In this document: positions 43,401 to 58,400 of the stretch, piece after piece
Position numbering within the stretch: position 1 is the stretch's first letter
Layout: the number at the start of each line of letters is the position of its first letter
DNA from: Oscarella lobularis
Lineage: Eukaryota; Porifera; Homoscleromorpha; Homosclerophorida; Oscarellidae
Assembly: GCF_947507565.1 (NCBI RefSeq)
Contig: NC_089180.1
Coordinates: forward strand, 434,001-498,000
Reading direction: 5' to 3'
Length of the DNA stretch: 64,000 nucleotides
Made by a program: the position numbers and the translations under genes
The notes under the pieces: generated by a model
The model's input: only the letters and a program-made list of their open reading frames with translations
What the model was told of the DNA's origin: nothing
The model's database searches: none

Positions 43401-46400
43401 GGTATAGAGCTTAATTAATACGGAGTTTCTAGAAAGCGTAGGAAGAAAAAGAAGGAAGGTTCGTTTGGTAGTCTACTCATTTCTTAATCGTCCTTTATCT
43501 AGTTGAGATTTTAGGAGTGCCACGGCGTCGATCCAAGGAGGAAGTCGTCGACAGTTTTTCTACGGTTGATTTGCACGCCGTCGATGACGACCAATCGCAA
43601 GCCAGCTCTCGAGCCCAGTCGCCGCCTTTGTCGCCAAACGGCTCCCTGTCACCGCAGTCTTTTCCTCATATTTCTCTCGCGGCTGCACCCGCTGTTGAAG
43701 GAGGCGGCGATGCGGAGACGGCGAACGGAGATGCGGCGGCGGGAGCTGCGTCTTTGTCGCTGGCTGACGTCGATCCGGAAATGAGTTTGATGCTGAAGCC
43801 TCGCTTTAGAGATTCGGGAATTTTGAATGAGATGGAAGAACCGGTCGAATCAAACGTCGAAGCCGCGCCTGTAGTAAAAGGTAATAGAATCAAAGCAATC
43901 CGAGCTCAGTCCCCATAGCAAAACATGACACTACATTTAGACCCTTTAGCTATGATTTCATGTTTTGTAGAACCTCTCCTCGCACTCCTATTGATTTGTA
44001 GAGGCCCCCCCCCCCCCCCCACTCCTATTGATTTGTAGAGGCCCCCCCAGCTCTACGTCTTTTTTCAATTTGAATTCTAGCCACTTTTTATTGACCCTTT
44101 GGTTCTTTCTAATCTTTAGACGCGTCTCCAGTTTCCCAATTACTAGACTTCATCAAAGATTCACTGTAAGTCTTTCCTCTACGCTGTTCCTTCCATAAGC
44201 CACCGTACTTGTAACATTTAGCGCCCAAGAAATCAATCCGACCGCTTTGGAATCGTGGAAGAATCGTCTCGACGAATTTTCCACCAAGGGCGCCGCGACG
44301 ACGTCGTGGACGGAAATCCTCGCCGATTTCGACTCGGAATCGCGTCACGGCTTCGTCGAATTAACCACGCGTTACGTCGAAACGGCTCCCAAGGCGACGA
44401 CGTTCTTGAGACGCTACCATCAAGTCATAGACACGTGGCGTGTGAGAGAGACGCTCGTGAATACGAAGTCTTATAGCGAAGACTGCTGGTCGGCTTTGAC
44501 GCAAGGTAAAGAGTAGAAAAAATGCCATTAATCCTTTTCAAAAATTATTGACTTGGATTTTAAATTTTAATAATGACTGGTTTGAATTTAGATGCTATTG
44601 GATTGAGTGGTGAGAGTGCTGACGAGCTGACTAGACGCATTCTGCATTCGACAAGTAGCGTGAACGTTCTCCCTCTCCTATGCAGGTTAGTCTGTTGATA
44701 AAGACTTACTTCTCTTTGAGGAGGCAAACTCTTCTTTAGGTTATATGAGCTAGATTGCTTCAGAGCCGTTTCAGTTTGCTCTGAGCTTTATCCGAGTATT
44801 TTTCCAATTGAAGTAGCGTTCTTGTGCCAACTTTTGGCCGAAAATCGACGACCGTCTCAAGCTGTCAACACCCAGGGGGTCGAATCCTTTCTAGAATACA
44901 TCGATTTATTAGCTGAAAAGTAGAAATTTTGACATTGCACTACGTTTTTCTCATTGAGCCTCTTTCTCTCTCTTAGACCGGGAGCAGTGCGATCGTTGCT
45001 TCGCGACGACGTTTTGAGTTTCGTTTGGCTTGAAGCCGCTCTGCTCGATTGTCCGGATAAAAGTTTTCTCGTGTGTTCCAATGGAACGGCAAGGTAAGAA
45101 ATCGCGCGTTTGTTCTATCTAGGCTTTAGTTTTACTGCAGATCTGGCAGCCATGCCGTTGCATGGAAACGAGGAAAGGAAATAGAAATGATTATCAAGGA
45201 ATCGTCGATTCGAGGGCAAAGGCGCACACTCGATCTTTGTGAAAGCTACGGGTAAAGAGCTCTAATCATTTCGTCATATTACGGATTAAAATTGTGTTTT
45301 TTTTAATTAATTCAGCTATTGGCTTGGCTACGTTGATCTGCTCTGCGTACACAATCAACGCGAGAAAGCGATCGATACACTCGCACGCTTAGGGGATATT
45401 GGCCTCATAGAGAACCCTCAGCCATGGGGCAAGTAGCGCAAAGCACGCGCGCCTTTGTATCTAACCAAGGCGCACGTTCTTTCTACTGGGGGTACACATT
45501 CTAATGGGACATATAACGTAGGAAATTTACCCGCCAGTGGTGCGGAATGGGTTCACCTGCTCTCAATTGCGTTTGACAAGCGCGACTTGAAGTTGAACGG
45601 GGAGGCTTTAGCCAGGGTCCTCGTTCGACACCGCGGACCGAGTTTCGCAGCCGAAGTTCTGAGCCAGTTGAAAATTCCGCCCGATTCTGGACTCGACGTG
45701 TTTACGAAGACTCTCTTTCAGTGTTTCGCTGCTAAAGAAAGCGAAGAGTTCGTCGGGAGGGGGCCCTTCCTTCTGGAGAGTTTTGAGCGAAATTGTTTTT
45801 AGGAAATTATCTCAGACGATGCTTGAGAAACTTGATAGCTACTTGTGGTCGCCCAAACCGATTGCGTTGACTCCCGCGCTTCAGTATTCCGTGGAAAATA
45901 AGAAGGGGAGTGACGAGGAGGAGAGCTTGAGTCCAGCACAAAAGGGTCTTTCGTCTCAGGTAGGAAATATTAATATTTAGGCCCTAAGAATCAAAGATTA
46001 GGCCCTCAATTTAATATTTAGGCCCTAAGAATTAAAGATTAGGACCTCAATTTAATATTAAGGCCCTAAGAATTAAAGATTAGGCCCTCAATTTAATATT
46101 AAGGCCCTAAGAATTAAAGATTAGGCCCTCAATTTGATATTTAGTTCCTAAGAATCAAAGATTAGGCCCTCAATTTAATATTTAGGCCCTAAGAATTAAA
46201 GATTAGGCCCTCAATTTTATATTTGGGCCCTTAGAATTAAAGATTAGGCCCTCCATTTAATATTAAGACCCTAAGAATTAAAGATTAGACCCTCAATTTA
46301 ATATTTAGGTCCTTAGAATTAAAGATTAGGCCCTCAATTTAATATATAGGCCCTAAGAATTAAAGATTAGGCCCTCAATTTTATATTTAGGCCCTAAGAA

Positions 46401-49400
46401 TCAAAGATTAGGCCCTCAATTATTTAGGCCCTAAGAATCAAAGATTAGGCCCTAAATTTAATATTTAGGCCCTAAGAATTAAAGATTAGGCCCTCAATTT
46501 TATATTTAGGCCCTAAGCATCAAAGATTAGGCCCTCAATTTAATATTTAGGCCCTAAGAATTAAAGATTAGGCCCTCAATTTTATATTTAGGCCCTAAGA
46601 ATAAAAGATTAGGCTCTCAATTTAATATTTAGGCCCTTAGAATTAAAGACTAGGCCCTCAATTTAATATTGAGGCCCTAAGAATTAAAGATTAGGCCCTC
46701 AATTTAATATTTAGGCCTAAAGAATTAAAGATTAGGCCCTCAATTTGATATTTAGTTCCTAAGAATCAAAGATTAGGCCCTCAATTTAATATTTAGGCCC
46801 TTAGAATTAAAGATTAGGCCCTCAATTTAATATTAAGGCCCTAAGAATTAAACATTAGACCCTCAATTTAATATTTAGGTCCTTAGAATTAAAGATTAGG
46901 CCCTCAATTTAATATTTAGGCCCTAAGAATTAAAGATTAGGCCCTCAATTTTATATTTAGGCCCTTAGAATTAAAGATTAGGCCCTCAATTTAATATTAA
47001 GGCCCTAAGAATTAAAGATTAGACCCTCAATTTAATATTTAGGTCCTTAGAATTAAAGATTAGGCCCTCAATTTAATATTTAGGCCCTAAGAATTAAAGA
47101 TTAGGCCCTCCATTTTATATTTGGGCCCTTAGAATTAAAGATTAGGCCCTCAATTTAATATTAATACCCTAAGAATTAAAGATTAGACCCTCAATTTAAT
47201 ATTTAGGTCCTTAGAATTAAAGATTAGGCCCTCAATTTAATATTTAGGCCCTAAGAATTAAAGATTAGGCCCTCAATTTAATATTTTGGCCCTTAGAATT
47301 AAAGATTAGGCCCTCTATTTAATATTTAGGCTTTAAGCATCAAAGATTAGGCCCTCAATTTAATATTTAGGCCCTAAGAATTAAAGATTAGGCCTTCAAT
47401 TTTTTATTTAGGCCCTAAGAATCAATGATTAGGCCCACAATTTAATATTTAGGTCCTTAGAATTAAAGGTTAGGCCCTCAATTTAATATTTAGGCTCTAA
47501 GAATTAAAGATTAGGCCCTCAATTTAATATTTAGGCCCTAAGAATTAAAGATTAGGCCCTCAATTTTTTATTTAGGCCCTAAGAATATAAGATTAGGTCC
47601 TCAATTTAATATTTAGGCCCTTAGAATTAAAGACTAGGCCCTCAATTTAATATTTAGGCCCTAAGAATCAAAGATTAGGCCCTCAATTTAATAATTAGGC
47701 CCTAAGAATCAAAGATTAGGCCCTCAAATTAAAATTTAGGCCTAAAGAATTAAAGAGTAGGCCCTCAATTTGATATTTAGTCCCTAAGAATGAATTATTA
47801 GACCCTCAAATTAATATTTAGGCCTAAAGAATTAAAGATTAGGCCCTGAATTTAATATTTAGGCCCTAAGAATTAAAGATTAAACCCTCAATTTAATAAT
47901 TAGGTCCTTAGAATTAAACATTAGGCCCTCAATTTAATATTTTGGCTCTAAGAATTAAAGATTAGGCCCTCAATTTTATACTTAGGCCCTAAGAATCAAA
48001 GATTAGGCCCTCTATTTAATATTTAGGCCCTAAGAATCAAAGATTAGGCCCTCAATTTAATATTTAGGCCCTAAGAATCAAAGATTAGGCCCTCAATTTA
48101 ATAATTAGGCTATAAGAATCATCGATTAGGCCCTCAAATTAATATTTAGGCCTAAAGAATTAAAGATTAGGCCCTCAATTTGATATTTAGTCCCTAAGAA
48201 TCAAAGATTAGGCCCTCAATTTAATATTTATTTCCTTAGAATTAACGATTAGGCCCTCAATTTAATATTTAGGCCTTTAGAATTAAAGATTAGGCCCTCA
48301 ATTTAATATTTAGGAACTTAGAATTGAAAATTAGGCCCTCGATTTAATATTTAGGCTTTAAGCATCAAAGATTAGGTCCTCAATTTAATATTTAGGTCCT
48401 AAGAATTAAAGATTAGGCCCTCAATTTTATATTTAGGCCCTAAGAATCAAACATTAGGCCCTCAATTTAATAATTAGGCCCTAAGAATTAAAGATTAGGC
48501 CTTCAATTTTTTATTTAGGCCCTAAGAATCAATGATTAGGCCCTCAATTTAATATTTAGGTCCTTAGAATTAAAGGTTAGGCCCTCAATTTAATATTTAG
48601 GCTCTAAGAATTAAAGATTAGGACCTCAATTTTATATTTAGGCCCTAAGAATCAAAGATTAGGCCCTCAATTTAATATTTAGTTTCTTAGAATTAAAGAC
48701 TAGGCCCTCAATTTAATATTGAGGCACTAAGAATTAAAGATTAGGCCCTCAATTTAATATTAAGGCCCTAAGAATTAAAGATCAGGCCCTCAATTTAATA
48801 TTTAGGCCCTAAGAATCAAAGATTAGGCCCTCAAATTAATAATTAGGCCTAAAGAATTAAAGATTAGGCCCTCACTTTTATATTTAGGCCCTAAGAATCA
48901 AAGATTAGGCCCTCAATTTAATATTTAGGCCCTGAGAATCAAAGATTAGGCCCTCAATTTAATATTTAGGCCCTAAGAATTAAAGATTACACCCTCAATT
49001 GAATATTTAGGTCCTTAGAATTAAAGATTAGGTCCTCATTTTAATATTTAGGAACTTAGAATTAAAGATTAGGCCCTCGATTTAATATTTAGGCTTTAAG
49101 CATCAAAGATTAGGTCCTCAATTTAATATTTAGGTCCTAAGAATTAAAGATTAGGCCCTGAATTTTATATTTAGGCTCTAAGAATCAAACATTAGGCCCT
49201 CAATTTAATAATTAGGCCCTAAGAATCAAAGATTAGGCCCTAAAATTAATATTTAGGCCTAAAGAATTAAAGATTAGGCCCTCAATTTGATATTTAGTCC
49301 CTAAGAATCAAAGATTAGGCCCTCAATTTAATATTTAGGCCCTCATAATCAAAGATTAGGCCCTCAATTTAATATTTAGGCCCTAAGAATTAAAGATTAG

Positions 49401-52400
49401 ACCCTCAATTTAATATTTAGGTTCTTAGAATTAAAGATTAGGCCCTCAATTTAATATTTAGGCCCTAAGAATTAAAGATTAGGCCCTCAATTTAATATTT
49501 TGGCCCTTAGAATTAAAGATTAGGCCCTCTATTTAATATTTAGGCTTTAAGCATCAAAGATTAGGCCCTCAATTTAATATTTAGGCCCTAAGAATTAAAG
49601 ATTAGGCTTTCAATTTTTTATTTAGGCCCTAAGAATCAATGATTAGGCCCACAATTTAATATTTAGGTCCTTAGAATTAAAGGTTAGGCCCTCAATTTAA
49701 TATTTAGGCTCTAAGAATTAAAGATTAGGCCCTCAATTTAATATTTAGGCCCTAAGAATTAAAGATTAGGCCCTCAATTTTTTATTTAGGCCTTAAGAAT
49801 ATAAGATTAGGTCCTCAATTTAATATTTAGGCCTTTAGAATTAAAGACTAGGCCCTCAATTTAATATTTAGGCCCTAAGAATCAAAGATTAGGCCCTCAA
49901 TTTAATAATTAGGCTCTAAGAATCAAAGATTAGGCCCTCAAATTAAAATTTAGGCCTAAAGAATTAAAGAGTAGGCCCTCAATTTGATATTTAGTCCCTA
50001 AGAATCAATTATTAGACCCTCAAATTAATATTTAGGACTAAAGAATTAAAGATTAGGCCCTGAATTTAATATTTAGGTCCTAAGAATTAAAGATTAGACC
50101 CTCAATTTAATATTTTGGCTATAAGAATTAAAGATTACGCCCTCAATTTTATACTTAGGCCCTAAGAATCAAAGATTAGGCCCTCTATTTAATATTTAGG
50201 CCCTAAGAATCAAAGATTAGGCCCTCAATTTAATATTTAGGCCCTAAGAATCAAAGATTAGGGCCTCAATTTAATAATTAGGCCATAAGAATCATCGATT
50301 AGGCCCTCAAATTAATATTTAGGCCTAAAGAATTAAAGATTAGGCCCTCAATTTGATATTTAGTCCCTAAGAATCAAAGATTAGGCCCTCAATTTAATAT
50401 TTATTTCCTTAGAATTAACGATTAGGCCCTCAATTTAATATTTAGGCCCTTAGAATTAAAGATTAGGCCCTCGATTTAATATTTAGGCTTTAAGCGTCAA
50501 AGATTAGACCCTCAATTTAAAATTTACGCTCTAAGAATTAAAGATTATGCCCTCAATTTTACATTTAGGCCCTAAGAATTAAAGATTAGGCCCTCAATTT
50601 AATATTTTGGCACTTAGAATTAAAGATTAGGCCCTCGATTTAATATTTAGGCCCTAAGAATCAAAGATTAGGCCCTCAATTTAATATTTAGGCCCTAAGA
50701 ATCAAAGATTAGTCTCTCAATTTAATATTTAGGTCCTAAGAATTAAAGATTAGGCCCTCAATTTAATATTTAGTCCCTAAGAATCAAAGATTAGGCCCTC
50801 AATTTAATATTTAGGCCCTAAGAATCAAAGATTAGGCCCTCAATTTAATATTTAGGCCCTAAGAATTAAAGATTACACCCTCAATTTAATATTTAGGTCC
50901 TTAGAATTAAAGATTAGGCCCTCAATTTAATATTTAGGAACTTAGAATTAAAAATTAGGCCCTCGATTTAATATTTAGGCCCTCGATTTAATATTTAGGC
51001 TTTAAGCATCAAAGATTAGGTCCTCAATTTAATATTTAGGTCCTAAGAATTAAAGATTAGGCCCTCAATTTTATATTTAGGCCCTAAGAATCAAACTTTA
51101 GGCTCTCAATTTAATAATTAGGCCCTAAGAATTAAAGATTAGGCCTTCAATTTTTTATTTAGGCCCTAAGAATCAATGATTAGGCCCTCAATTTAATATT
51201 TAGGTCCTTAGAATTAAAGGTTAGGCCCTCAATTTAATAATTAGGCCCTAAGAATCAAAGATTAGGCCCTCAATGTAATATTTAGGCCCTAAGAATTAAA
51301 GATTAGGCCCTCAATTTAATATTTAGTCCCTAAGAATCAAAGATTAGGCCCTCAATTTAATATTTAGGCCCTAAGAATCAAAGATTAGGCCCTCAATTTA
51401 ATATTTAGGCCCTAAGAATTAAAGATTACACCCTCAATTTAATATTTAGGTCCTTAGAATTAAAGATTAGGCCCTCAATTTAATATTTAGGAACTTAGAA
51501 TTAAAAATTAGGCCCTCGATTTAATATTTAGGCTTTAAGCATCAAAGATTAGGCCCTCAATTTTATAATTAGGCCCTAAGAATCAAAGATTAGGCCCTCA
51601 ATTTAATATTTAGTTTCTTAGAATTAAAGACTAGGTCCTCAATTTAATATTCAGGCCCTAAGAATTAAAGATTAGGCTCTCAATTTTATATTTAGGCCCT
51701 AAGAATTAAAGATTAGACCCTCAATTTAATATTTAGGTCCTTAGAATCAAAGATTAGGTCCTCAATTTAATATCTAAGTCCTTAGAATTAAAGATTAGGC
51801 CCTCAATTTAATATTTAGGCCCTAAGAATCAAAGATTAGGCCCTCAGTTTAATGATTAGGCCCTAAGAATCAAAGATTAGGCCCTCAAATTAAAATCTAG
51901 GCCTAAAGAATTAAAGAGTATGCCCTCAATTTGATATTTAGTCGTTAAGAATCAATTATTAGACCCTCAAATTAATATTTAGGTTTAAAGAATTAAAGAT
52001 TAGGCCCTCAATTTAATATTTAGGCCCTTAGAATTAAAGACTGGACCCTCAATTTAATAATTAGGTCCTTAGAATTAAAGATTAGGCCCTCAATTTAATA
52101 TTTTGGCTCTAAGAATTAAAGATTAGGCCCTCAATTTTATATTTAGGCCCTAAGAATCAAAGATTAGGCCCTAAGAATCAAAGATTTGGCCTTCAATTTA
52201 ATATTTAGGCCCTAAGAATCAAAGATTAGGCCCTCAATTTAATAATTAGGTCGTAAGAATCATCGATTAGGCCCTCAAATTAATATTTATGCCTAAAGAA
52301 TTAAAGATTAGGCCCTCAATTTAATATTTATTTCCTTAGAATTAACGATTAGGCCCTCAATTTAATATTTAGGCCTTTAGAATTAAAGATTAGGCCCTCG

Positions 52401-55400
52401 ATTTAATATTTAGGCTTTAAGCGTCAAAGATTAGACCCTCAATTTAAAATTTAGGCCCTAATAATTAAAGATTATGCCCTCAATTTTATATTTAGGCCCT
52501 AAGAATTAAAGATTAGGCCCGCAATTTAATATTTTGGCCCTTAGAATTAAAGATTAGGCCCTCGATTTAATATTTAGGCCCTAAGAATCAAAGATTAGGC
52601 CCTCAATTTAATATTTAGGCCCTAAGAATCAAAGATTAGTCTCTCAATTTAATATTTAGGCCCTAAGAATTAAGGATTAGCCCCTCAATTTTTTATTTAG
52701 GCTTTAAGAATCAAACATTAGGCCATCAATTTAATAATTAGGCCCTAAGAATCAAAGATTAGGCCCTCAAATTAAAATTTAGGCCTAAAGAATTAAAGAT
52801 TAGGCTCTCAATTTGATATTTTGTCCCTAAGAATCAATGATTAGACCCTCAATTTTATATTTAGGCCCTAAGAATCAAAGATTAGGTCCTCAATTTAATA
52901 TTTAGGCCCTTAGAATTAAAGACTAGGCCCTCAATTTAATATTTAGGCCTTAAGAATCAAAGATTAGGCCCTCAATTTAATAATTAGGCCCTAAGAATCA
53001 AAGATTAGGCCCTCAAATTAAAATTTAGGCCTAAAGAATTAAAGAGTAGGCCCTCAATTTGATATTTAGTCGTTAAGAATCAATTATTAGACCCTCAAAT
53101 TAATATTTAGGCCTAAAGAATTAAAGATTAGGCCCTCAATTTAATATTTAGGCCCTTAGAATTAAAGATTGGACCCTCAATTTAATAATTAGGTCCTTAG
53201 AATTAAAGATTAGGCCCTCAATTTAATATTTTGGCTCTAAGAATTAAAGATTAGGCCCTCGATTTAATATTGAGGCCCTAAGAATCAAAGATTAGGCCCT
53301 CAATGTAATATTTAGGCCCTAAGAATCAAAGATTAGGCCCTCAATTTAATATTTAGGCACTAAGAATTAAAGATTAGACCCTCAATTTAATATTTAGGCC
53401 CTAAGAATTAAAGATTAGGGCCTCAATTTTTTATTTAGGCTTTAAGAATCAAAGATTAGGCCCTCAATTTAATATTTAGGCCCTAAGAATCAAAGATTAG
53501 TCTCTCAATTTAATATTTGCGCCCTAAGAATTAAAGATTAGGCCCTCAATTTTTTATTTAGGCTCTAAGAATCAAAGATTAGGCCCTCAATTTAATATTT
53601 AGGCCCTAAGAATCAAAGATTAGTCTCTCAATTTAATATCTGCGCCCTAAGAATCAAAGATTAGGCCCTCATTTTTATATTTAGGCCCTAAGAATCAAAG
53701 ATTAGACCCTCAATTTAATATTTAAGTCCTTGGAATCAAAGATTAGGCCCTCAATTTAATAATTAGGCCTTAAGAATCAAAGATTAGGCCCTCTATTTTA
53801 TATTTTGTCCTTAAGAATCAAAGATTAGGCCCTCAATTTAATATTTAGGCCCTAAGAATTAAAGATTAGACCCTCAATTTAATATTTAGGTCCTTAGAAT
53901 CAAAGATTAGGCCCTCAATTTTATAATTAGGCCCTAAGAATCAAAGATTAGGCCCTCTATTTGATATTTAGTTCCTAAGAATCAAAGATTAGGCCCTCAA
54001 TTTAATATTTAGGCCCTAAGAATTAAAGATTACACCCTCAATTTAATATTTAAGTCCTTAGAATCAAAGATTAGGCCCTCAATTTAATATTTAGGTCCTT
54101 AGAATCAAAGATTAGGCCCTCAATTTAATATTTAGGTCCTTAGAATCAAAGATTAGGCCCGCAATTTAATATTTAGGTCCTTAGAATTAAAGATTAGGCC
54201 CTCAATTTAATATTTAGGCCCTAAGAATCAAAGATTAGGTCCTCAATTTAATATTTAGGCCCTAAGAATCAAAGATTAGTCTTTCAATTTAATATTTACG
54301 CCCTAAGAATTAAAGATTAGGTTCTCAATTTTTTATTTAGGCCCTAAGAATCAAAGATTAGGCCCTCAATTTAATAATTAGGCCCTAAGAATCAAAGATT
54401 AGGCCCTCAAATTAATATTTAGGCTCTAAGAATCAAAGATTAGGCCCTCAATTTAATATTTAGGCCCTAAGAATTAAAGATTAGACCCTCAATTTAATAT
54501 TTAAGTCCGTAGAATCAAACATTAGGCCCTCAATTTAATATTTAAGTCCTTGGAATTAAAGATTAGGCCCTCAATTTAATATTTAGGACCTAAGAGTTAA
54601 AGATTAGGCCCTCAATTTTATATTAAGGCCCTTAGAATTAAAAATTAGACCCTCGATTTAATATTTAGCCCCTAAGAATCAAAGATTAGGCCCTCAATTT
54701 AATATTTAGGCTCTAAGAATTAAAGATTAGACCCTCAATTTAATATTTAAGTCTTTAGAATCAAAGATTAGGCCCTCAATTTAATATTTAGATCCTTAGA
54801 ATCAAAGATTAGGCCCTCTATTTTTTATTTAGGCCCTAAGAATCAAAGATTAGGCCCTCAATTTAATATTTAGGCCCTTAGAATTAAAAATTAGGCCCTC
54901 GATTTAATATTTAGCCCCTAAGAATCAAAGATTAGGCCCTCAATTTAATATTTAGGCTCTAAGAATTAAAGATTAGACCCTCAATTTAATATTTAAGTCT
55001 TTAGAATCAAAGATTAGGCCCTCAATTTAATATTTAGATCCTTAGAATCAGAGATTAGGCTCGCAATTTAATATTTAGGTCTTTAGAATTAAAGATTAGG
55101 CTCTCAATTTAATATTTAGGCCCTAAGAATTAAAGATTAGGCTCTCAATTTAATATTTAGGCCCTAAGAATTAAAGATTAGGCCCTCAATTTTTTATTTA
55201 GGCCCTAAGAATCAAAGATTAGGGCCTCAATTTAATAATTAGGCCCTAAGAATCAAAGATTAGGCCCTCAAATTAATATTTAGGCCTAAAGAATTAGAGA
55301 TTAGGCCCTCAATTTAATATTTAGGCCCTGAGAATTAAAGATTACACCCTCAATTTAATATTTAAGTCCTTAGAATCAAAGATTAGGCCCTCAATTTAAT

Positions 55401-58400
55401 ATTTAGGTCCTTAGAATCAAAGATTAGGCCCTCAATTTAATATTTAGGTCCTTAGAATCAAAGATGAGGCCCTCAATTTAATATTTAGGCCCTAAGAATC
55501 AAAGATTAGGCCCTCAATTTAATATTTAGGCCCTAAGAATCAAAGATTAGGCCCTCAATTTAATATTTAGGCCCTAAGAATCAAAGATTAATCTTTCAAT
55601 TTAATATTTACGCCCTAAGAATTAAAAATTAGGCCCTCGATTTAATATTTAGCCCCTAAGAATCATAGATTAGGCCCTCAATTTAATATTTAGGCTCTAA
55701 GAATTAAAGATTAGACCCTCAATTTAATATTTAAGTCTTTAGAATCAAAGATTAGGCTCGCAATTTAATATTTAGGTCTTTAGAATTAAAGATTAGGCTC
55801 TCAATTTAATATTTAGGCCCTAAGAATTAAAGATTAGGCTCTCAATTTAATATTTAGTCCCTACGAATCAATGATTATGCCCTCATTTTAATATTTAGGC
55901 TCTAAGAATTAAAGATTATGCCCTCAATTTTATATTTAGGCCCTAAGAATTAAAGATTAGGCCCTCAATTTAATATTTAGGCCCTTAGAATTAAAAATTA
56001 GGCCCTCGATTTAATATTTAGCCCCTAAGAATCAAAGATTAGGCCCTCAATTTAATATTTAGGCTCTAAGAATTAAAGATTAGACCCTCAATTTAATATT
56101 TAAGTCTTTAGAATCAAAGATTAGGCCCTCAATTTAATATTTAGATCCTTAGAATCAAAGATTAGGCTCGCAATTTAATATTTAGGTCTTTAGAATTAAA
56201 GATTAGGCTCTCAATTTAATATTTAGGCCCTAAGAATTAAAGATTAGGCTCTCAATTTAATATTTAGGCCCTAAGAATTAAAGATTAGGCCCTCAATTTT
56301 TTATTTAGGCCCTAAGAATCAAAGATTAGGCCCTCAATTTAATAATTAGGCCCTAAGAATCAAAGATTAGGCCCTCAAATTAATATTTAGGCCTAAAGAA
56401 TTAGAGATTTGGCCCTCAATTTTATATTTAGGCCCTAAGAATCAAAGATTCGGCCCTCAATTTAATATTTAGGCCCTAAGAATCAAAGATTAGGCCCTCA
56501 ATTTAATATTTAGGCCCTAAGAATTAAAGATTAGACCCTCAATTTAATATTTAGGTCCTTAGAATCAAAGATTAGGCCCTCAATTTTATAATTAGGCCCT
56601 AAGAATTAAAGATTAGGCCCTCAATTTAATATTTAGGCCCTAAGAATCAAATATTAGTCTTTCAATTTAATATTTAGGCCCTAAGAATTAAAGATTACAC
56701 CCTCAATTTAATATTTAAGTCCTTAGAATCAAAGATTAGGCCCTCAATTTAATATTTAGGTCCTTAGAATCAAAGATTAGGCCCTCAATTTAATATTTAG
56801 GTCCTTAGAATCAAAGATTAGCCCCGCAATTTAATATTTAGGTCCTTAGAATTAAAGATTAAGCCCTCAATTTAATATTTAGGCCCTAAGAATCAAAGAT
56901 TAGGCCCTCAATTTAATATTTAGGCCCTAAGAATCAAAGATTAGGCCCTCAATTTAATATTTAGGCCCTAAGAATCAAAGATTAATCTTTCAATTTAATA
57001 TTTACGCCCTAAGAATTAAAAATTAGGCCCTCGATTTAATATTTAGCCCCTAAGAATCATAGATTAGGCCCTCAATTTAATATTTAGGCTCTAAGAATTA
57101 AAGATTAGACCCTCAATTTAATATTTAAGTCTTTAGAATCAAAGATTAGGCTCGCAATTTAATATTTAGGTCTTTAGAATTAAAGATTAGGCTCTCAATT
57201 TAATATTTAGGCCCTAAGAATTAAAGATTAGGCTCTCAATTTAATATTTAGTCCCTACGAATCAATGATTATGCCCTCATTTTAATATTTAGGCTCTAAG
57301 AATTAAAGATTATGCCCTCAATTTTATATTTAGGCCCTAAGAATTAAAGATTAGGCCCTCAATTTAATATTTAGGCCCTTAGAATTAAAAATTAGGCCCT
57401 CGATTTAATATTTAGCCCCTAAGAATCAAAGATTAGGCCCTCAATTTAATATTTAGGCTCTAAGAATTAAAGATTAGACCCTCAATTTAATATTTAAGTC
57501 TTTAGAATCAAAGATTAGGCCCTCAATTTAATATTTAGATCCTTAGAATCAAAGATTAGGCTCGCAATTTAATATTTAGGTCTTTAGAATTAAAGATTAG
57601 GCTCTCAATTTAATATTTAGGCCCTAAGAATTAAAGATTAGGCTCTCAATTTAATATTTAGGCCCTAAGAATTAAAGATTAGGCCCTCAATTTTTTATTT
57701 AGGCCCTAAGAATCAAAGATTAGGCCCTCAATTTAATAATTAGGCCCTAAGAATCAAAGATTAGGCCCTCAAATTAATATTTAGGCCTAAAGAATTAGAG
57801 ATTTGGCCCTCAATTTTATATTTAGGCCCTAAGAATCAAAGATTAGGCCCTCAATTTAATATTTAGGCCCTAAGAATCAAAGATTAGGCCCTCAATTTAA
57901 TATTTAGGCCCTAAGAATTAAAGATTAGACCCTCAATTTAATATTTAGGTCCTTAGAATCAAAGATTAGGCCCTCAATTTTATAATTAGGCCCTAAGAAT
58001 TAAAGATTAGGCCCTCAATTTAATATTTAGGCCCTAAGAATCAAATATTAGTCTTTCAATTTAATATTTAGGCCCTAAGAATTAAAGATTAGACCCTCAA
58101 TTTAATATTTAGGTCTTTAGAATCAAAGATTAGGCCCTCAATTTAATAATTAGGCCCTAAGAATCAAAGATTAGGCCCTCAAATTAATATTTATGCCTAA
58201 AGAATTAAAGATTAGGCCCTCAATTTGATATTTAGTCCCTAAGAATCAAACATTAAGCCCTCAATTTAATAATTAGGCCCTAAGAATCAAAGATTAGGCC
58301 CTCAAATTATTATTTAGGCCTAAAGAATCAAAGATTAGGCCCTCAATTTAATATTTAGGCCCTAAGAATTAAAGATTAGACCCTCAATTTAATATTTATG

